Source: Torreya grandis (taxonomy: Eukaryota > Streptophyta > Pinopsida > Cupressales > Taxaceae). From it: a stretch of DNA of 64,000 bases. A model generated the notes under the pieces. That model saw only the letters and a list, made by a program, of their open reading frames with translations, did not search any database and was not told the origin of the DNA. The stretch's first letter is position 1. Each line of letters opens with the position of its first letter. Positions 47,075 through 59,794 of this stretch are shown here, piece after piece. The stretch spans positions 2,827,501 to 2,891,500 of the forward strand of contig JARHVA010001189.1 of NCBI GenBank assembly GCA_037957365.1, read 5' to 3'. A program made the position numbers and the translations under genes.

Positions 47075-49095
47075 ATAAAATATTCTAGTTGTAAGCAACC
47101 CAAGTATCTATTATTGAATATTTTAATCAAGTTTTTTTCTTTACTGAAATCATGAAGTTGATATGGATGACTATGATTAGGATCCCTACTATTCACCTCC
47201 CTATCAACCTTGTTATAACTCATGTTATATCCCTTAACATCCCTATCAAAGTTGCTATTAGTCTTATGAGCATGGTAGCCATATAATCATCCTATTCCTT
47301 CTCCATATGAACATCATATTGTTGAATAAGCCTATGAAGAAGACTATCAAGAAGCCTTTTAATCAGTATTTTCTTATAAATCCCAATATGACTCCTATCA
47401 ACCTTATCATGATGCATATCAACCTCAAGATGATCCTTATGAATATTTTCATGAGGTATTAGATGATCTCGATGATTTTAGTCAAGATATTACAAGATAA
47501 AATATGAATTCTTAGTTCTACAAATTAAATCTCATCACAATCCCCACTTTAATGATCTTCCTCCTACTTTAACCCGATATCATGTTAAATCCTTATTATC
47601 ACTCATACCAAGTTTTCTAGATAGTGAAGAAAATATGGGAATAGGGATTATGAGTTTTATGTGCTCCCTAAACATCTCATGGAGTGGTTAAGAGGTTTTG
47701 TTCAAAAGTGTATGGATATGTGGGAAGTGTTTAAAGAGGAAAATCAATGTGATATTAATAGGTATCTATACTTGGAAAAAAGTGTTTCTAATGCTCAATA
47801 GATAGACTAAGAATGTGGGAAAATAAAGAACTTTAAAATTATCCAATAAATGTTGAATATATTCAAGGAGGCTATGAATAAAATAAAACTCTGTTAAAGG
47901 ATGTGTTTTTCCTATTGACTATCCCAACTTGAAATTCCCATTTAAGTCTATTCAATAAGTTTCCATTCCTAGGCCCATTCATGATTCCTTGATCACACTT
48001 CATACTCCCTCTCCAACTCATGAGCCTAACCATCAACCTCCCATATCATCCCTTCTTGAAGGAGAACCCATCTTGTGGGAGATAAGTGAAAAAGAGAAAG
48101 CTCAACCCAAAACTGATCAAGAGGATGCTTTAATTCACTCTAAATAATAAACCACCATAAAGACACCCTTTGGTAAAAATAAGTGAAATCCAAGCTTCTT
48201 GGGTGAAGGAGAAGATGTTGAAAGTCATGTTGTAGATGTTTACAAAGAGCTTAGTCAAGGAATTAAAGAAGAGGTGTTTGAGAAGTCCATATCTATTGAG
48301 TTAGTTCATGTCGATGAGAAGGAAAAAGAACCTATACCTCCTACTTTCCAAGTAGAAGATGTTGTTGAAGATGTTGAAGATGTTTGGTCCCTTGAAGTAC
48401 AACATGATAACTCCTAATGTATCAAGTTTGATGAAGTGGCAGTCAATGAACTTGCAATTGATAATGATTTTATTTCCATTCAAGACACTCTTGAAGATGC
48501 CTTACCTCTTGGTGGTGTACCCTCAAAATAAGATCTCATGCCATCCCAACTTGTTGAAGTTACAGTTAGCTTTGAGGTTGATCAAGTATTAAGGGCTAAG
48601 AAGATGAATTTAAAGAGGTGGTGGCTCTCAAAGAGAAAGAGAGTACGGATGATTAGAAACATAAGATGAATATCTTCCAAGAACTTGAATAACTTTGAAA
48701 AGTTGAGTGAAAAGTTTATAAAGTGATAGAAAATAGGTTTCCATGGAGGAAAATGATGAATATTGGGTGGAATATACAAAGATTTTTAATGAGCTTGAAG
48801 AGCTTGCAACTGGTGAACAATCTGATCTCTCTCAAGGTATCATAGAAGTCAAGGAGGTATGTTTTGTTGAATCACCATTGGAGGTTTCATCTAGGTGGTC
48901 ACATGATAAGGTTGAGATTTTTGAAGTGTAAGATGAGTCCACCTTCATAGGTGATCCCTTTATAGCTACCTTGATTGCATTGAGGATCATGCCAAGAATA
49001 TTGGTAAACACCATGAAGGAGATAGAGGCATCAATGTCAAGGTTCAAAAGGCAATATGTTTTATTCACTCCATTTTATGAAATATTAAAGGTTTA
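47075..49095 (+). pseudogene. Decayed Gag-like protein of H
   Basis: 47270-47500 reads a Tyr/Gln/Asp/Pro-rich segment (for example YDSYQPYHDAYQPQDDPY) followed by acidic residues. Around 47640-47800 comes a more globular part (HLMEWLRGFVQKC). 48199-48417 is an open stretch rich in Glu, Asp and Val. 48743-48931 and the continuation to 49095 include ATLIALRIMPRIL and FKRQYVLF. Stops are frequent. No enzyme motif is present. Composition resembles the minus-strand protein of M. Confidence 0.45.
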
Positions 49096-49376
49096 AATCT
49101 TCCCCTTTTATCAAGGAGAAAGAGTTTCATTCTAGTTAGTTTGTGTTTAATTTAGGTTTATTTGAGTTTGTTGTGTGTTTTCCATAAGTGTTCTTGAGAA
49201 CATAAATGTGTTTGCTTATTTTCTTGTCTTGTGTATCTATTTATTTATTTTTGGTGTTATTTTAGAGTCAATTAAGTTTCCATATTATTCATAGTTGAAT
49301 CCATATCCCAATGGATAGGGGTAGGCTACTAGTATTTGGCATAGCTAGCTTGCCACCCTTAGGAAATCACCAAAAA

Positions 49377-50425
49377 TGTTGACTATTTTGACCACAAGTC
49401 AAAATAGGTCAACCCCTTATAAATTAAAATTTGATATATTGGTATTATAAAGTGTAAAAGTGTGTACCATGGACCTATTTAAGTAATTTAATGTGTCTTT
49501 AGACTTGATCATATTCAATTTTAGCCCTTAGTATCATTATATGTCATATAGGGTCATTTTGAGCCATTTAATGAGTTTTATGGTTTTACTAATAATTTAA
49601 GTGTTTAAAAGTGTTTCCAAGTGTTAATAAATGCATATGATGTTAGGGATATTCAGTTTTTGGTTCTATAATTTAAAACTTATAGGTTCTACATTGAAAT
49701 CAAGAGGATCAATTGAGAAAAAAAGAGTTTTAGTGGTTATACAGACTGTATAGCAATGTGGCACATGTGATATATATATGAGTGAAAATTTATCTCCCCA
49801 AAATTAATTTCCATGTTAATTTTGTTTTGATAGTCTTCAAATTGATCAAACCTGGTTTACCTTCCCCATCTCTCTTGACAAGTCAAGGCTAGTCAACCAG
49901 ATTCCTTTCTATACATATATGACATGAAGATCCAAAAGAAGTGATTTTGGTGGATGTTAAAACTATTAATGGGATATAATTTCATGGAATTAGTTGGAAT
50001 ATTTATGGATTATACTTCATTAACCATCTCTAGGAATGATAATGACTCAAAATTGTCTTCACTTTCCGAACACTTGCAAGTGTTCTCAATTATTTGTTAA
50101 ATATGATGTTTCCAACTTATGAGTGTGTGTTTAAAAAAATCTTCACTTAAATGTTGGTTTAATCATGGATTTCATGTGTATATCATTATAATATAGTGAT
50201 CATCCTCCTCATGGTATTGGGAATGACTACCATTGAAGTCTACAAATGTCTTTTCACTAGTTGCAATGTTTTGATCTCAATTAATGGTTTTTAATGAGAA
50301 ATGCACCTATGTTAAACATATCAAACCATGAAAGGTATTTTATACATGGTAATTTTACATTTTTAAGGCCTCAAGGTTGTGAGAGTTGAGTTTCTCAAAG
50401 TATGAACAATAAATAATCAAAATTT
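49377..50425 (+). repeat. H direct repeat, right copy
   Basis: Counterpart of 42638-43685. Directly to its right begins the gag-protease fragment I, without a recognisable TSD. Confidence 0.85.
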
Positions 50426-50436
50426 CAATCTTATCA

Positions 50437-51950
50437 ATCTTATCAAGCTCCTATATAATAGGTATAAAATATTAAAATGAAACAAAAAAACATCAATGGA
50501 GGTCATATCAAGGTCCTTTCCAACCTTATCAATCTTATCAAGCTCCTAGACAACCTTTTCAAGGTCAATATCAAGGACAAGGGAAACTAACTCAAGTGAG
50601 GAAACGTAATGGATAAAATTAGAATGCTCATTATACTTCCAAAACTCTTATACCTATCCAAAACAACATTATACAAGATAATGGATAACAACCTTCATGG
50701 GACAAACCTCATGACTCTTCCACTTACACAAATGATACATTTAATCAAGCCTATATGGATTAATGGGGAATAATGGCTTCCATGACTCAAGAAGAGATGC
50801 CTAGTGGAGGAGATAATATTGGAGGAGAAGAACAATAAAATTATTCCTTGATTAATTACTATCAAGAGGACTCATGTGCAGTCAACTATCAAGGTAACTT
50901 GAACATTGGATCAAGTTTAATAGATGCAAATACAAGGTTAAAGAAGAGAGTGATTGAGCAAGCACAAGGGATAAGAAATAGTCCAAATATGAACTCTCAA
51001 TCACATCAAGGATTAGGTATTCCAAATACAACCCCTATGGCTTAGGTAAATTAGAAAACATAGAATGTTAAAACTCCTTATATGCCTTATCTTATGCATC
51101 AAGTTACACAAGTTAGTGGTAGTGTTATAGTTTTTAAAGGACATGATAGGGTTACTAATTATCCTATGAATATTATGGATAATATGAATAATGTTCATCT
51201 AATAATACAAATTTGGGAAATATTATCCCTCCCTAGATAAAGATGCCTTCTCCAAAATGAGCTCTCCAATCTCAATGCACCATCCAGGTAGCCTAGTGAA
51301 AGAGGGTCAATTTTGAAAAATGAATTAAAGACCAAGGATGGGAAGCCAATAAATTATAAAATAAAGGATAAAATCCTCAATTATACCTCTCCATCATCAA
51401 TGGAGACTCATTGGTGCATAATTCATTGATTTATAGTGGATAAAGTACATTAACCATGCCTAAATAAGTAGTAGACAAGCTGAAGTTGAAGTATGAGTCA
51501 CACTCCAAGGGGGTGTTACAATTGTATGGATCAATTTCCAAGATTTTTTTCATTATCAAAGGTATGAAACTCACTCTCTATGCTTTTCCTACATCCTCCA
51601 TCTCCCAAGATGTAGTGGTTATAAATGTGCCACCTCACTTTGCCCTTTACTTGTCAAGGGAATTTATTACTAAGATTAGAGGGTACTTGACTTTAGATTG
51701 GTCCTACATGGAATTTAGAACTAGGTATGGTGATAAGGTCTCTATCAAATATTAAACCCTATTTAAGTTTTATGTGGAACCATATGTTCATAATACTTCA
51801 AACATGAACTTCAACATCAATGAAGAAGAAGACCATCCTAGTGACCAAGAACCTTTAACACCTCTTAATGGCATAGATGACCTATACCTTGATGAGTTGG
51901 GAGCTCATAAACATGGGTTTTATCCATACAATTGCAATGAATAGATATGC
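50437..51950 (+). pseudogene. I: Ty3/gypsy gag C-terminus and protease-region fragment
   Basis: Starts with a Gln/Tyr/Pro-rich repeat (SYQGPFQPYQSYQAP) near 50500. From 51486 a well-preserved stretch reads YESHSKGVLQLYGSI, LYAFPTSSISQDVVVINVPP, FALYLSREF and FRTRYGDKVSI. This is a conserved block I associate with protease-region sequences of plant Ty3/gypsy polyproteins. An acidic linker follows, to a stop at about 51944. The RT that should follow is not present because G2 begins at 51964; it may lie beyond 64000. Confidence 0.65.
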
Positions 51951-51963
51951 CTTGGCACATATA

Positions 51964-53132
51964 TTATGTATACGCATAATATTTTCAAACTCTATCAATT
52001 ACTAGTAGTTTTTATCTTGCAAGAACCCATCGAGTCTCAAACTTTATGAGTGCACACCTTAAAGGGTACACCGTGAAAGGGGTGGATAGACCAATTGTGA
52101 TTTATAGGATTTTTTTCCATTATTTCCACTTGTTATCAATCCAACCATCTCATAAAAATATTCCCCTAATATTTTCTCCTATTTTCACCCTCATTTAGTC
52201 ATTTACCACATTTATTAGCCCTTCCCTAACCTAAACCATTTTTGATAGTTTACATTGCATAGTTGGACCTATCAACCTTGTACTCTTATTTATAAAACTT
52301 ATTAGGGTCTAGGTTGACCCTTGGATGACCTAGTCTATGACCTAATTTGTTTTTTTCAATAATGATACTAGGCCAACCTTGTTGGCCTAAACTTTCAAAA
52401 AAGATTAGGGTTAGATCCACCTATATAAACATATCCATTTTGCCATTTCTAAGAGAAGATAAGAAGTAAGATATATTTTTCATCTACTTATTTTCCATTA
52501 TACTTGAGGATGAAGATTAGTGTTTCGTACTTTCTTTAGAGACATGGATCTTGTCTTATGGAGAATTATTTTGGATGCATTGATAGGTTATGTATCTTAG
52601 ATATGATTTATCCTTGTCATTATTACATACCAAAACAACATCTTATGAAGCACCTTGGCCAAGGGAGAGATTGAGGCTCAATGGTTTCATCTTCAAAGGT
52701 AATTATTCCTAACTTTGTTCATCCTTTGTAAGAGTAGATAGATATGCATTTGTAATTCTCTCCCATGCATTACAATTTCATATACATTAATGTGAGTATA
52801 TGTCTTCTATGAATGTTTAATTTTCATGTTTATTACCCAAAATTTATGCCACAATATTTGGTGATCATGAGATTAAACTTTACTTGTTATGAGTTTAGTG
52901 AATATGAAAACATAGGACTTAGTTAAGTTTGTTACATAGTTTGCTTGACTAGAGGCTTTGGAACCCTCCCTAGTGAATTATTGTGGTAAGAGATACCTTG
53001 GTTAGGTATAGAGGATCCATATTGGTCATGAACCAAAATATCTAATGTGTCCACAATTGAAATTGTAAGTATGATTTATCTTCTCTAAGCTAGGATTGAT
53101 TTATAGATCTACTACATTTCCCATTACATACA
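51964..53132 (+). repeat. G2 left LTR
   Basis: About 1.17 kb, alignable with both G1 LTRs from 'cataatattttc' to 'cattacataca'. TATA box ctatataaac at 52421-52430. GTYRAC motifs are more degraded than in G1, for example gccaac-ctt-gttggc near 52373. Confidence 0.8.
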
Positions 53133-54901
53133 TTCTGGTGAATCCAATGTGAATCTAACCCTTGAAATTTTTATTTCATGCCATCATATCTATCATCTTA
53201 TTATATTTTTCTATATTTCTAGTATTATATCAAACCAATTGGTATAGTTATAACTCTCTATGCATAGGTTTAACACACAGTCACATCAAAATGAATCTAT
53301 TTTATTTATTCAGGTCTTCATCAGATACATGTTATTAGATCAAATAGGTTGACACAATACTCCTTTTTAGTTATAGATAATACCAAAAAATTAAATAATT
53401 CAAATTTGTCATCTTATTCTTTATGAAATCATGCAGGTCAACAAACTAGGTTGAATAGGTTGACTTAGTCATCTTATTCTTCTTCAACACATATAATTTT
53501 GTAAAATTGGGTCAAATTATTCAACTTAGTTTATAAAATTTGAAAGCAACATTTAAGGAACTTCAACATAAAATTTCTAATGCTAACCATATTCAATCCC
53601 ACAAAAGTTCCTCTCATTTAAATACTTTCTTTAGTTCTATTTTGTACAAGTTAAAAACCTTTAAAATTTCAACCCTATAGCTAATTAAGTTGACTTGATC
53701 GAATTGGTTTTGTAGCCTATCTTCTATTTGAGAGACATAGTTGACTTATTGGAATTTGTACTTAAAGACTTTGCTTCTACAAAATAATAGTGAATTAGTG
53801 GACTCTATTCTATACTAAATTCATACAATGTCACTTAAACTAACTTTGTATTATTCTAAATCAAGGAATTAACAACTATTTGCTAGTAATTAATTCACAC
53901 TTTCATTTTGAATTGTTTTTATGCTTAGAGTAATTCAAATAGTCCAAATATGTGGTTTTTACACTATTTTTATCTTTTTCAAATACTACCAAATCACATA
54001 ATATTATTCAAAACAAATTTAAACACTTATCTTCCAAAGGCCTACCTACTTGGATTTCATCACCAAGGGGGGAAGCCGACTTGATTTTTTGGCCAAGTAT
54101 AAATATGTGGTTAAAGGTATATATTGGAAAAGCAACTGATACCCTTATCATTGCAAGATTGTGAAGTAAGGGGGTAAACCCCAATTTCAAGCCAATACCA
54201 TTACCAACATAGAAATATTTTAGACTAAACATCCTAAAATCATCCATAGATTTATTTCTAGTTCTCTATTTCATCCAACTCTTCTATCACATTTAAATCA
54301 ACACTTTATAATAATATAATAACACTTAGGATGACCACTAGTTATCACTTAATTTTTAGTTGATTGCTTTCTCTCTTATCATTGTGTATTTTATTACAAA
54401 AACTTGCATTGGCCAATGTTGGCTCAACCTTTTCTGTTGTATGCCCCAATTGGATCACTCACATTGATCCAATTATTTGTGATTGCTTTCATTTATTTAT
54501 TCACTTATATTGCAAAAAGTTTCCCTATTTTATCACACTATCATTTTGATCGATATAGTCTATTACAGACTAAGTTTTCCACTATTAGTAGTACACAATC
54601 AACCTATATGACTATGGATCCTTCTCAACCTACTTTCTCTCCTAGTTTGTAATACAAAGTAAACATGTATGACTTTGTATCTTTCTCTTCTAGTTTTACT
54701 ACATAACTAAGTTGACCTATATGACTCTTTACCCTTAAAAACTTATTTTATCCTTTGTTTGTAATATAGAGTCAACCTATATGAATTTGTACTCTTTTAT
54801 ACCTACTGGACTAGAGTACATAGTCAACCTATTCACTTTATATCCTTATTGCATTTTTGTCTTTGCATCATCTTAGTCTTCTTTTGTATTTCTCTCTCAT
54901 A
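53133..54901 (+). promoter_or_regulatory. G2 leader with decayed GTYRAC motifs and foldable module
   Basis: Begins with the primer-site-like 'ttctggtgaatccaatgtga'. Motif relics include GTTGAA-tag-GTTGAC near 53443. At 54039-54180 the RNA module is kept: ggcctacc (54039-54046) faces ggtaaacc (54173-54180), which is ggtaggcc with two G-to-A changes, and gcaac/ttgc frames the same 'cccttatc' loop (54132-54154). Confidence 0.6.
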
Positions 54902-57900
54902 ATGAACTTCTTATTTTAATATAACACTGAGTTGAACTCAATAGATATGATGAGCTTTATCAACCATAATAGGTTTTCCCATAAATAACTTGTGGCTCCT
55001 ACCCTATATGAAATTAATGTGCATGTAGCCACTCACACTAGAAACTATGGGACCCTTCCTTATTCATCTTTAGTTTGCAACCCTCTTTTCTCCTTAGAAT
55101 ATAAACCTAAATTAGAATATACTCTATAAATACTCCTCTTCATTAATGAATTTACTCAACATCAAGGAAAATATCCTTCTACTATTTACCATCTTATGGT
55201 AAGTGGTCAAACCAAGGAGCCCCATTCACCTTCCCCCGCATTCTCTCATAGAATTGGGGACACTAACTTCTTTGCCTCCCAACCTCTTCCTTCTCTTTTG
55301 ACCCCTTATCATACTATGAAATCTTCCTCTTTAATTTCCTCCACCTTCATGCCAAGTATATGTACTAACATGTCATGTTCTACATCTAGTGGGCCTCTTC
55401 TAAAACTCACTCTTCTCAATTCTTCCACTAGTGCATCATTTGTGACCTGTGGTAATCATGCATCTAGTGTTGCTTATTCTCATCCCTCTACTAGTGCATC
55501 TTTTACCACACAAGAAAATCATGCTACTAGTGCCTCACTTACTAACCATTCCTCTCAAGATACTAATAGAACTCATGCTACCACTCATAGTGGTACCGAA
55601 GCCACTAATACTAATGCTAATGGTTCACATAATACAAATAGCACCACTCAAACCCATCAAATTATATTGTAAACTCTCAACCAAGTGAATTATTTAAAAG
55701 ATAATAATTCCATCCAAATGATGCAAATATAAAATAATCTTATCCATCTCTAAAATCAACCTCAATAGGTTCCATAGGGAATACATAACCAAAATTTCCC
55801 CCACCTCCTCTTCAAAATTCCCATGGTAATCTCATCCCTCAACCTCCTCTTGTTAATAAAATAATCAAACACCTTAAAAATTAACCCCTTACACCTCAAA
55901 TTTATAACATAGATATAGGAGGTATCACCCCTACCATTAATTACAACGGGTCAACCAATCCCATTCTATACTTAAAAACATTTGGAAATCTATATAAATA
56001 TTGGGTCAAGTTAAATACTTTTACTGCTACCAAGCTATTAGAAAAAAATCTCTCTAAAGATGCTTTAGATTTGTATAACCAACTCAATTTTCATTCCATC
56101 TCTATTTTGGAATATTTAGTTAATGCTCTAGTACAAGAGTTTCAAACTAGTGACCTCCCTAAAAATACCTTGGCCCATTGTATCAATTGTAAGCAACTTG
56201 AAAAGGAAACTACACAAGTTTTCATCAAATGGTGGAAGATTTTATAAAACAAATATGGAATATGATAAATTCTTTCATATAGTCCCCAACGATCTAAATA
56301 TTAAGTTATAGTACCAGGTCTAGACTCTCTCTCCACGTGCTTTAGAAGAGGCCATTAATCAAGCCAAGTACCAATATTTCCTCATGAATCAATTTGACCC
56401 ATCCCAAAATTCTATGGGTAATTTCATGCTAATAAAAAATAAAAATAATCATGATACTAATGATGGCATCACTGATTCTTATGATACCATTCGTAATATT
56501 CAAGTTATTATCCCCATCTAGGATCTAGAGCAAGATTTCCCTCCCAAAAACATCCCTAATCCTCATTCATCTTCAAAAATTAACATAAAAATTTATAAAA
56601 ATTTATCCTTAGTGGAGTTACAAAATCATCTACCAAGGTATCTTCCATGAAAGTTTTATCCCACTCATCTCATGAAATCCTAGTATGATCTAAATAAATT
56701 TTGTTTGTTTCATGCTAGTTAGGGTTATTATCATGAAACTTGTAGGTAATTGCATAATTTGGCTATGGATTTTCTCCTTGGTCCCAATTTCAACCATGAT
56801 TATATCATTCATAAATGTCAACAATCATATGACATTGCCTTCAAATCCCATGAAATATAAACAAAAACTCAAGCTTTAAACTAGGATAATACTCATTTGA
56901 CTATCTATAAAGATCCTCTTCCAAATCACCAAGACAAAAATGATAGGCCTACTCCTACCAATAACATTAAAAATATTATAGACCCAAATCCTAAAGATAA
57001 TGTGGTCGATATGAATAATATGTGAAGGGTATATGCCTTCATTGATTCTCATCCCATCCACACTCCTCAATCATCTCTCACTTTTAATGTTATCCAAGGC
57101 TCTTCCCCAGCTCACTTAACATAGATGGGGAAAGACAAACTTATATATTTTGATGAACCAATTCCAACACCTCCATTGGATAACACTTATCATACCATTT
57201 ATACCACTCTTCCAACCTCTTTACCCATCATCAATAATACTCAAACTTGTATTAACACTTCTTCCAATTTATCTCAAACTAAACTTGCATCAACTACCCC
57301 ATCCTCTCAATACAATAAATAAAATCATCCTCCAATTAAATCTCCCACATATTATCAACATACATTCACATGAACTTCAGATCCTCTTTCTGAGTACCTC
57401 CTTCAACACTATGTACCTCTTTCCAATAGTCCGCTTATGGGATATGATGAATGGGATCCTATCATGAAACTTACTAATATCCCATATAAAATCCAATTTC
57501 TCAAACTTATGTAAAATTATTCACATCATCATAATCATATTATGTAGCTCCTATTCAAAATGAACATCCCTTGTTCCCTCTAGTAGGACATGAAGCCACC
57601 TTATCTGGATCAAAAGATAGCATTTTAAACCAATGAAAAGATATGTCCATACATGTTGATGAAATAATGGACACTTCTCTTTCCCTCAAATTCCCTATTA
57701 CTTCTATGATCCTTGATGAGATTTTACTTCATGTAAATGATCCTCCCCTTTTTATCAATATCAAAATTAGTGATATCCAAGTCAAGCATGCCTTGATTGA
57801 TGAGGTTTCAATTACTTGTGTTACCTCTCTTGATTTTATTAAAACCCTTAGATATTTCAAATGTAATCTTAAATCCACATGTAACACATGCCATGTCTAT

Positions 57901-59794
57901 GACTGAAAGTAAATGCCTCCCTTAGGCTGTGTGTGGCTCTTTATCACCCTTCCACCTATCACTATTTGAGTAATGGTAATTATATTCAACTTTCCTCTAT
58001 CTTATAACATTTTTCTTCGTAGGCTATGGAATCTTTGTATGAGAGCAGTTGCCTCTTATCCCTACCAATGTGTCAAATTTATTCATAATAGAATCATATA
58101 TATAGTTCAAGGTGACACTAACCCTTAAAATTTCATAAAATTCCAAGACCATGGTGTTTTGAGAATTCTAACCCTTAAAACCTTGTCAAATATTACATTT
58201 TGTGAATCTCAACGATTTAAATTTCCTATCAACTCCACACAAGGTTACAATTCTCACCCTAAACTCATCAAGAATATACCACCTAAGCTCTTAGATTAAG
58301 ATGACAATAAGCCTATCAAGATCAATATCGAGATCAAAATCTCAAATCTCTATCTTCATCTCATTTCTTAGCTTCTACTTTTTCTGAAGATGCATTCTTG
58401 TTAACCACATAGTGATGATATACATGTTATATTAACTAAGACTCGACACTCCATCACACCACATCGGATGACAAGGTCATCCCTACCTATGCCATTGATA
58501 TTCATACACCTGACTATGATTATGGTTATAACTTAGCTAACCCATTTTTAGGAGGTATTATTCATGCCCAAATTGCTAAAATTATTATTTATCATTCTTC
58601 TTTGCTTTAGTGTTTTTATATATCTTATTGCATTCCATCCTATATAATTCCTAATTTTAGCATTTTCCTCCTTATTCATAGGGTAGAGATGGTGTACACA
58701 CCTCTAGTTTTAAAAAAACCTCAATAAGTATGCTTATGGATCATGTTATGAGTGGCCCCTATTGATTTTCTAGATACCAATATCCCTCTAGCCAACTTGT
58801 CATTGAGATGCTTGTGACTGCCCTTTAGCCTTTTATGCATCCCACCCCTCCCTCAGCTAAGATTAGTTCAAATCATATTCCCACTCCATCTCTATCTACG
58901 TATCTTCATATTTTTGATCCTATTTCTCCTTTAATTGAGCCTCATATAGTCTCTCCACTAGCCCCACATTCCCTTGGTGATGTTTTGTTCCCTTTACTAT
59001 ATATTGATTGTTTGCCCACCAAGTGGGTCAATCAGCCATATTGTGATATTCATAAAGTTTCCAGTCATTGGACTAAAGACTTATCATTACACCAACCTTC
59101 TTTGGCTTCTATTTCCACTCCCTCTATTAGTACACTCATAAATTATACTAACATGAATATCTATTGCTTTCAAAACACAAATAATCATTCCTTCTTGCAT
59201 TATTGTAAGCTATAATAATATAAGGACACCTTGCATCCCACTACTCCTTAGCCCAAAAACAAGTATATTATTCCCCTAAAAGTATTACCTAAATATCTTC
59301 CCAAATATGGAAAGGTATATTGTCTCTGACATCAATGTGGTACCCATCACACTAATCATTGCTACATCCTTAAACATCATCTCAATGATCACCTCATGGC
59401 CATTCTTGCATCTACTACTCTTCCTCCCATAGGTCACCATCACAAGAAGGATCCCCCTTCTTCTCCTATGGATATTCTAGCTATGGTCCCTTCTCCACCT
59501 ATAGTTTATCCACCCATGATTACCTCACCCATAGATCCTCCTTCACATGTGGCCCATTCTCCACTAGTGACCCCTTCATTTCCTATAAAGTCCTTTCCCA
59601 TTCCTTCTCCTAAGCATCCCATACATGATATTCCTCATCAATATGACCCTTCGGTCATTACTACATTTTCAATCAAGGATATTTGACATGAAGTATTTTC
59701 TCAACTTTCCCTAAATATTGATGAGACTTTGGCTGAAATTTGAGTTCAGGTTCATAAAGACTTATTGGATGTTATATATAATGTGTGTGGATAA
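54902..59794 (+). pseudogene. G2 gag-protease polyprotein, degenerate
   Basis: Uninterrupted counterpart of the two G1 pieces. ATG at 54902; Ser/Thr-rich region 55196-55672; Gag domain at about 55900-56350 (YNGSTNPI, EFQTSDLPKNTLAHC); knuckle at 56702-56743 with one His changed to Tyr. Protease at about 57640-58030, with the active-site Asp followed by E-V instead of T-G and a degraded ILLGR motif; Pro-rich region; second knuckle at 59321-59362; then an EVFSQLS-type end and stop at 59792-59794, the same end as G1. No RT follows. Stops throughout. Confidence 0.75.

Larger units (their letters stand above)
42638..50425 (+). mobile_element. H: RT-less LTR-type element, boundaries uncertain
   Basis: A direct repeat of about 1.05 kb (42638-43685 and 49377-50425, both starting tgttgactattttga) brackets 5.7 kb. 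Two readings are possible. First, 1.05-kb LTRs with a 5.7-kb internal region. Second, a 4.4-kb left LTR ending at the primer-like 'tggtgactctg' at 47064, a 2.3-kb internal region, and a right LTR truncated after 1.05 kb. The TATA box at 46290 and the primer-like site favour the second. No TSD is found (left flank gggca, right flank aaatt). No pol motif is present. Confidence 0.55.
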
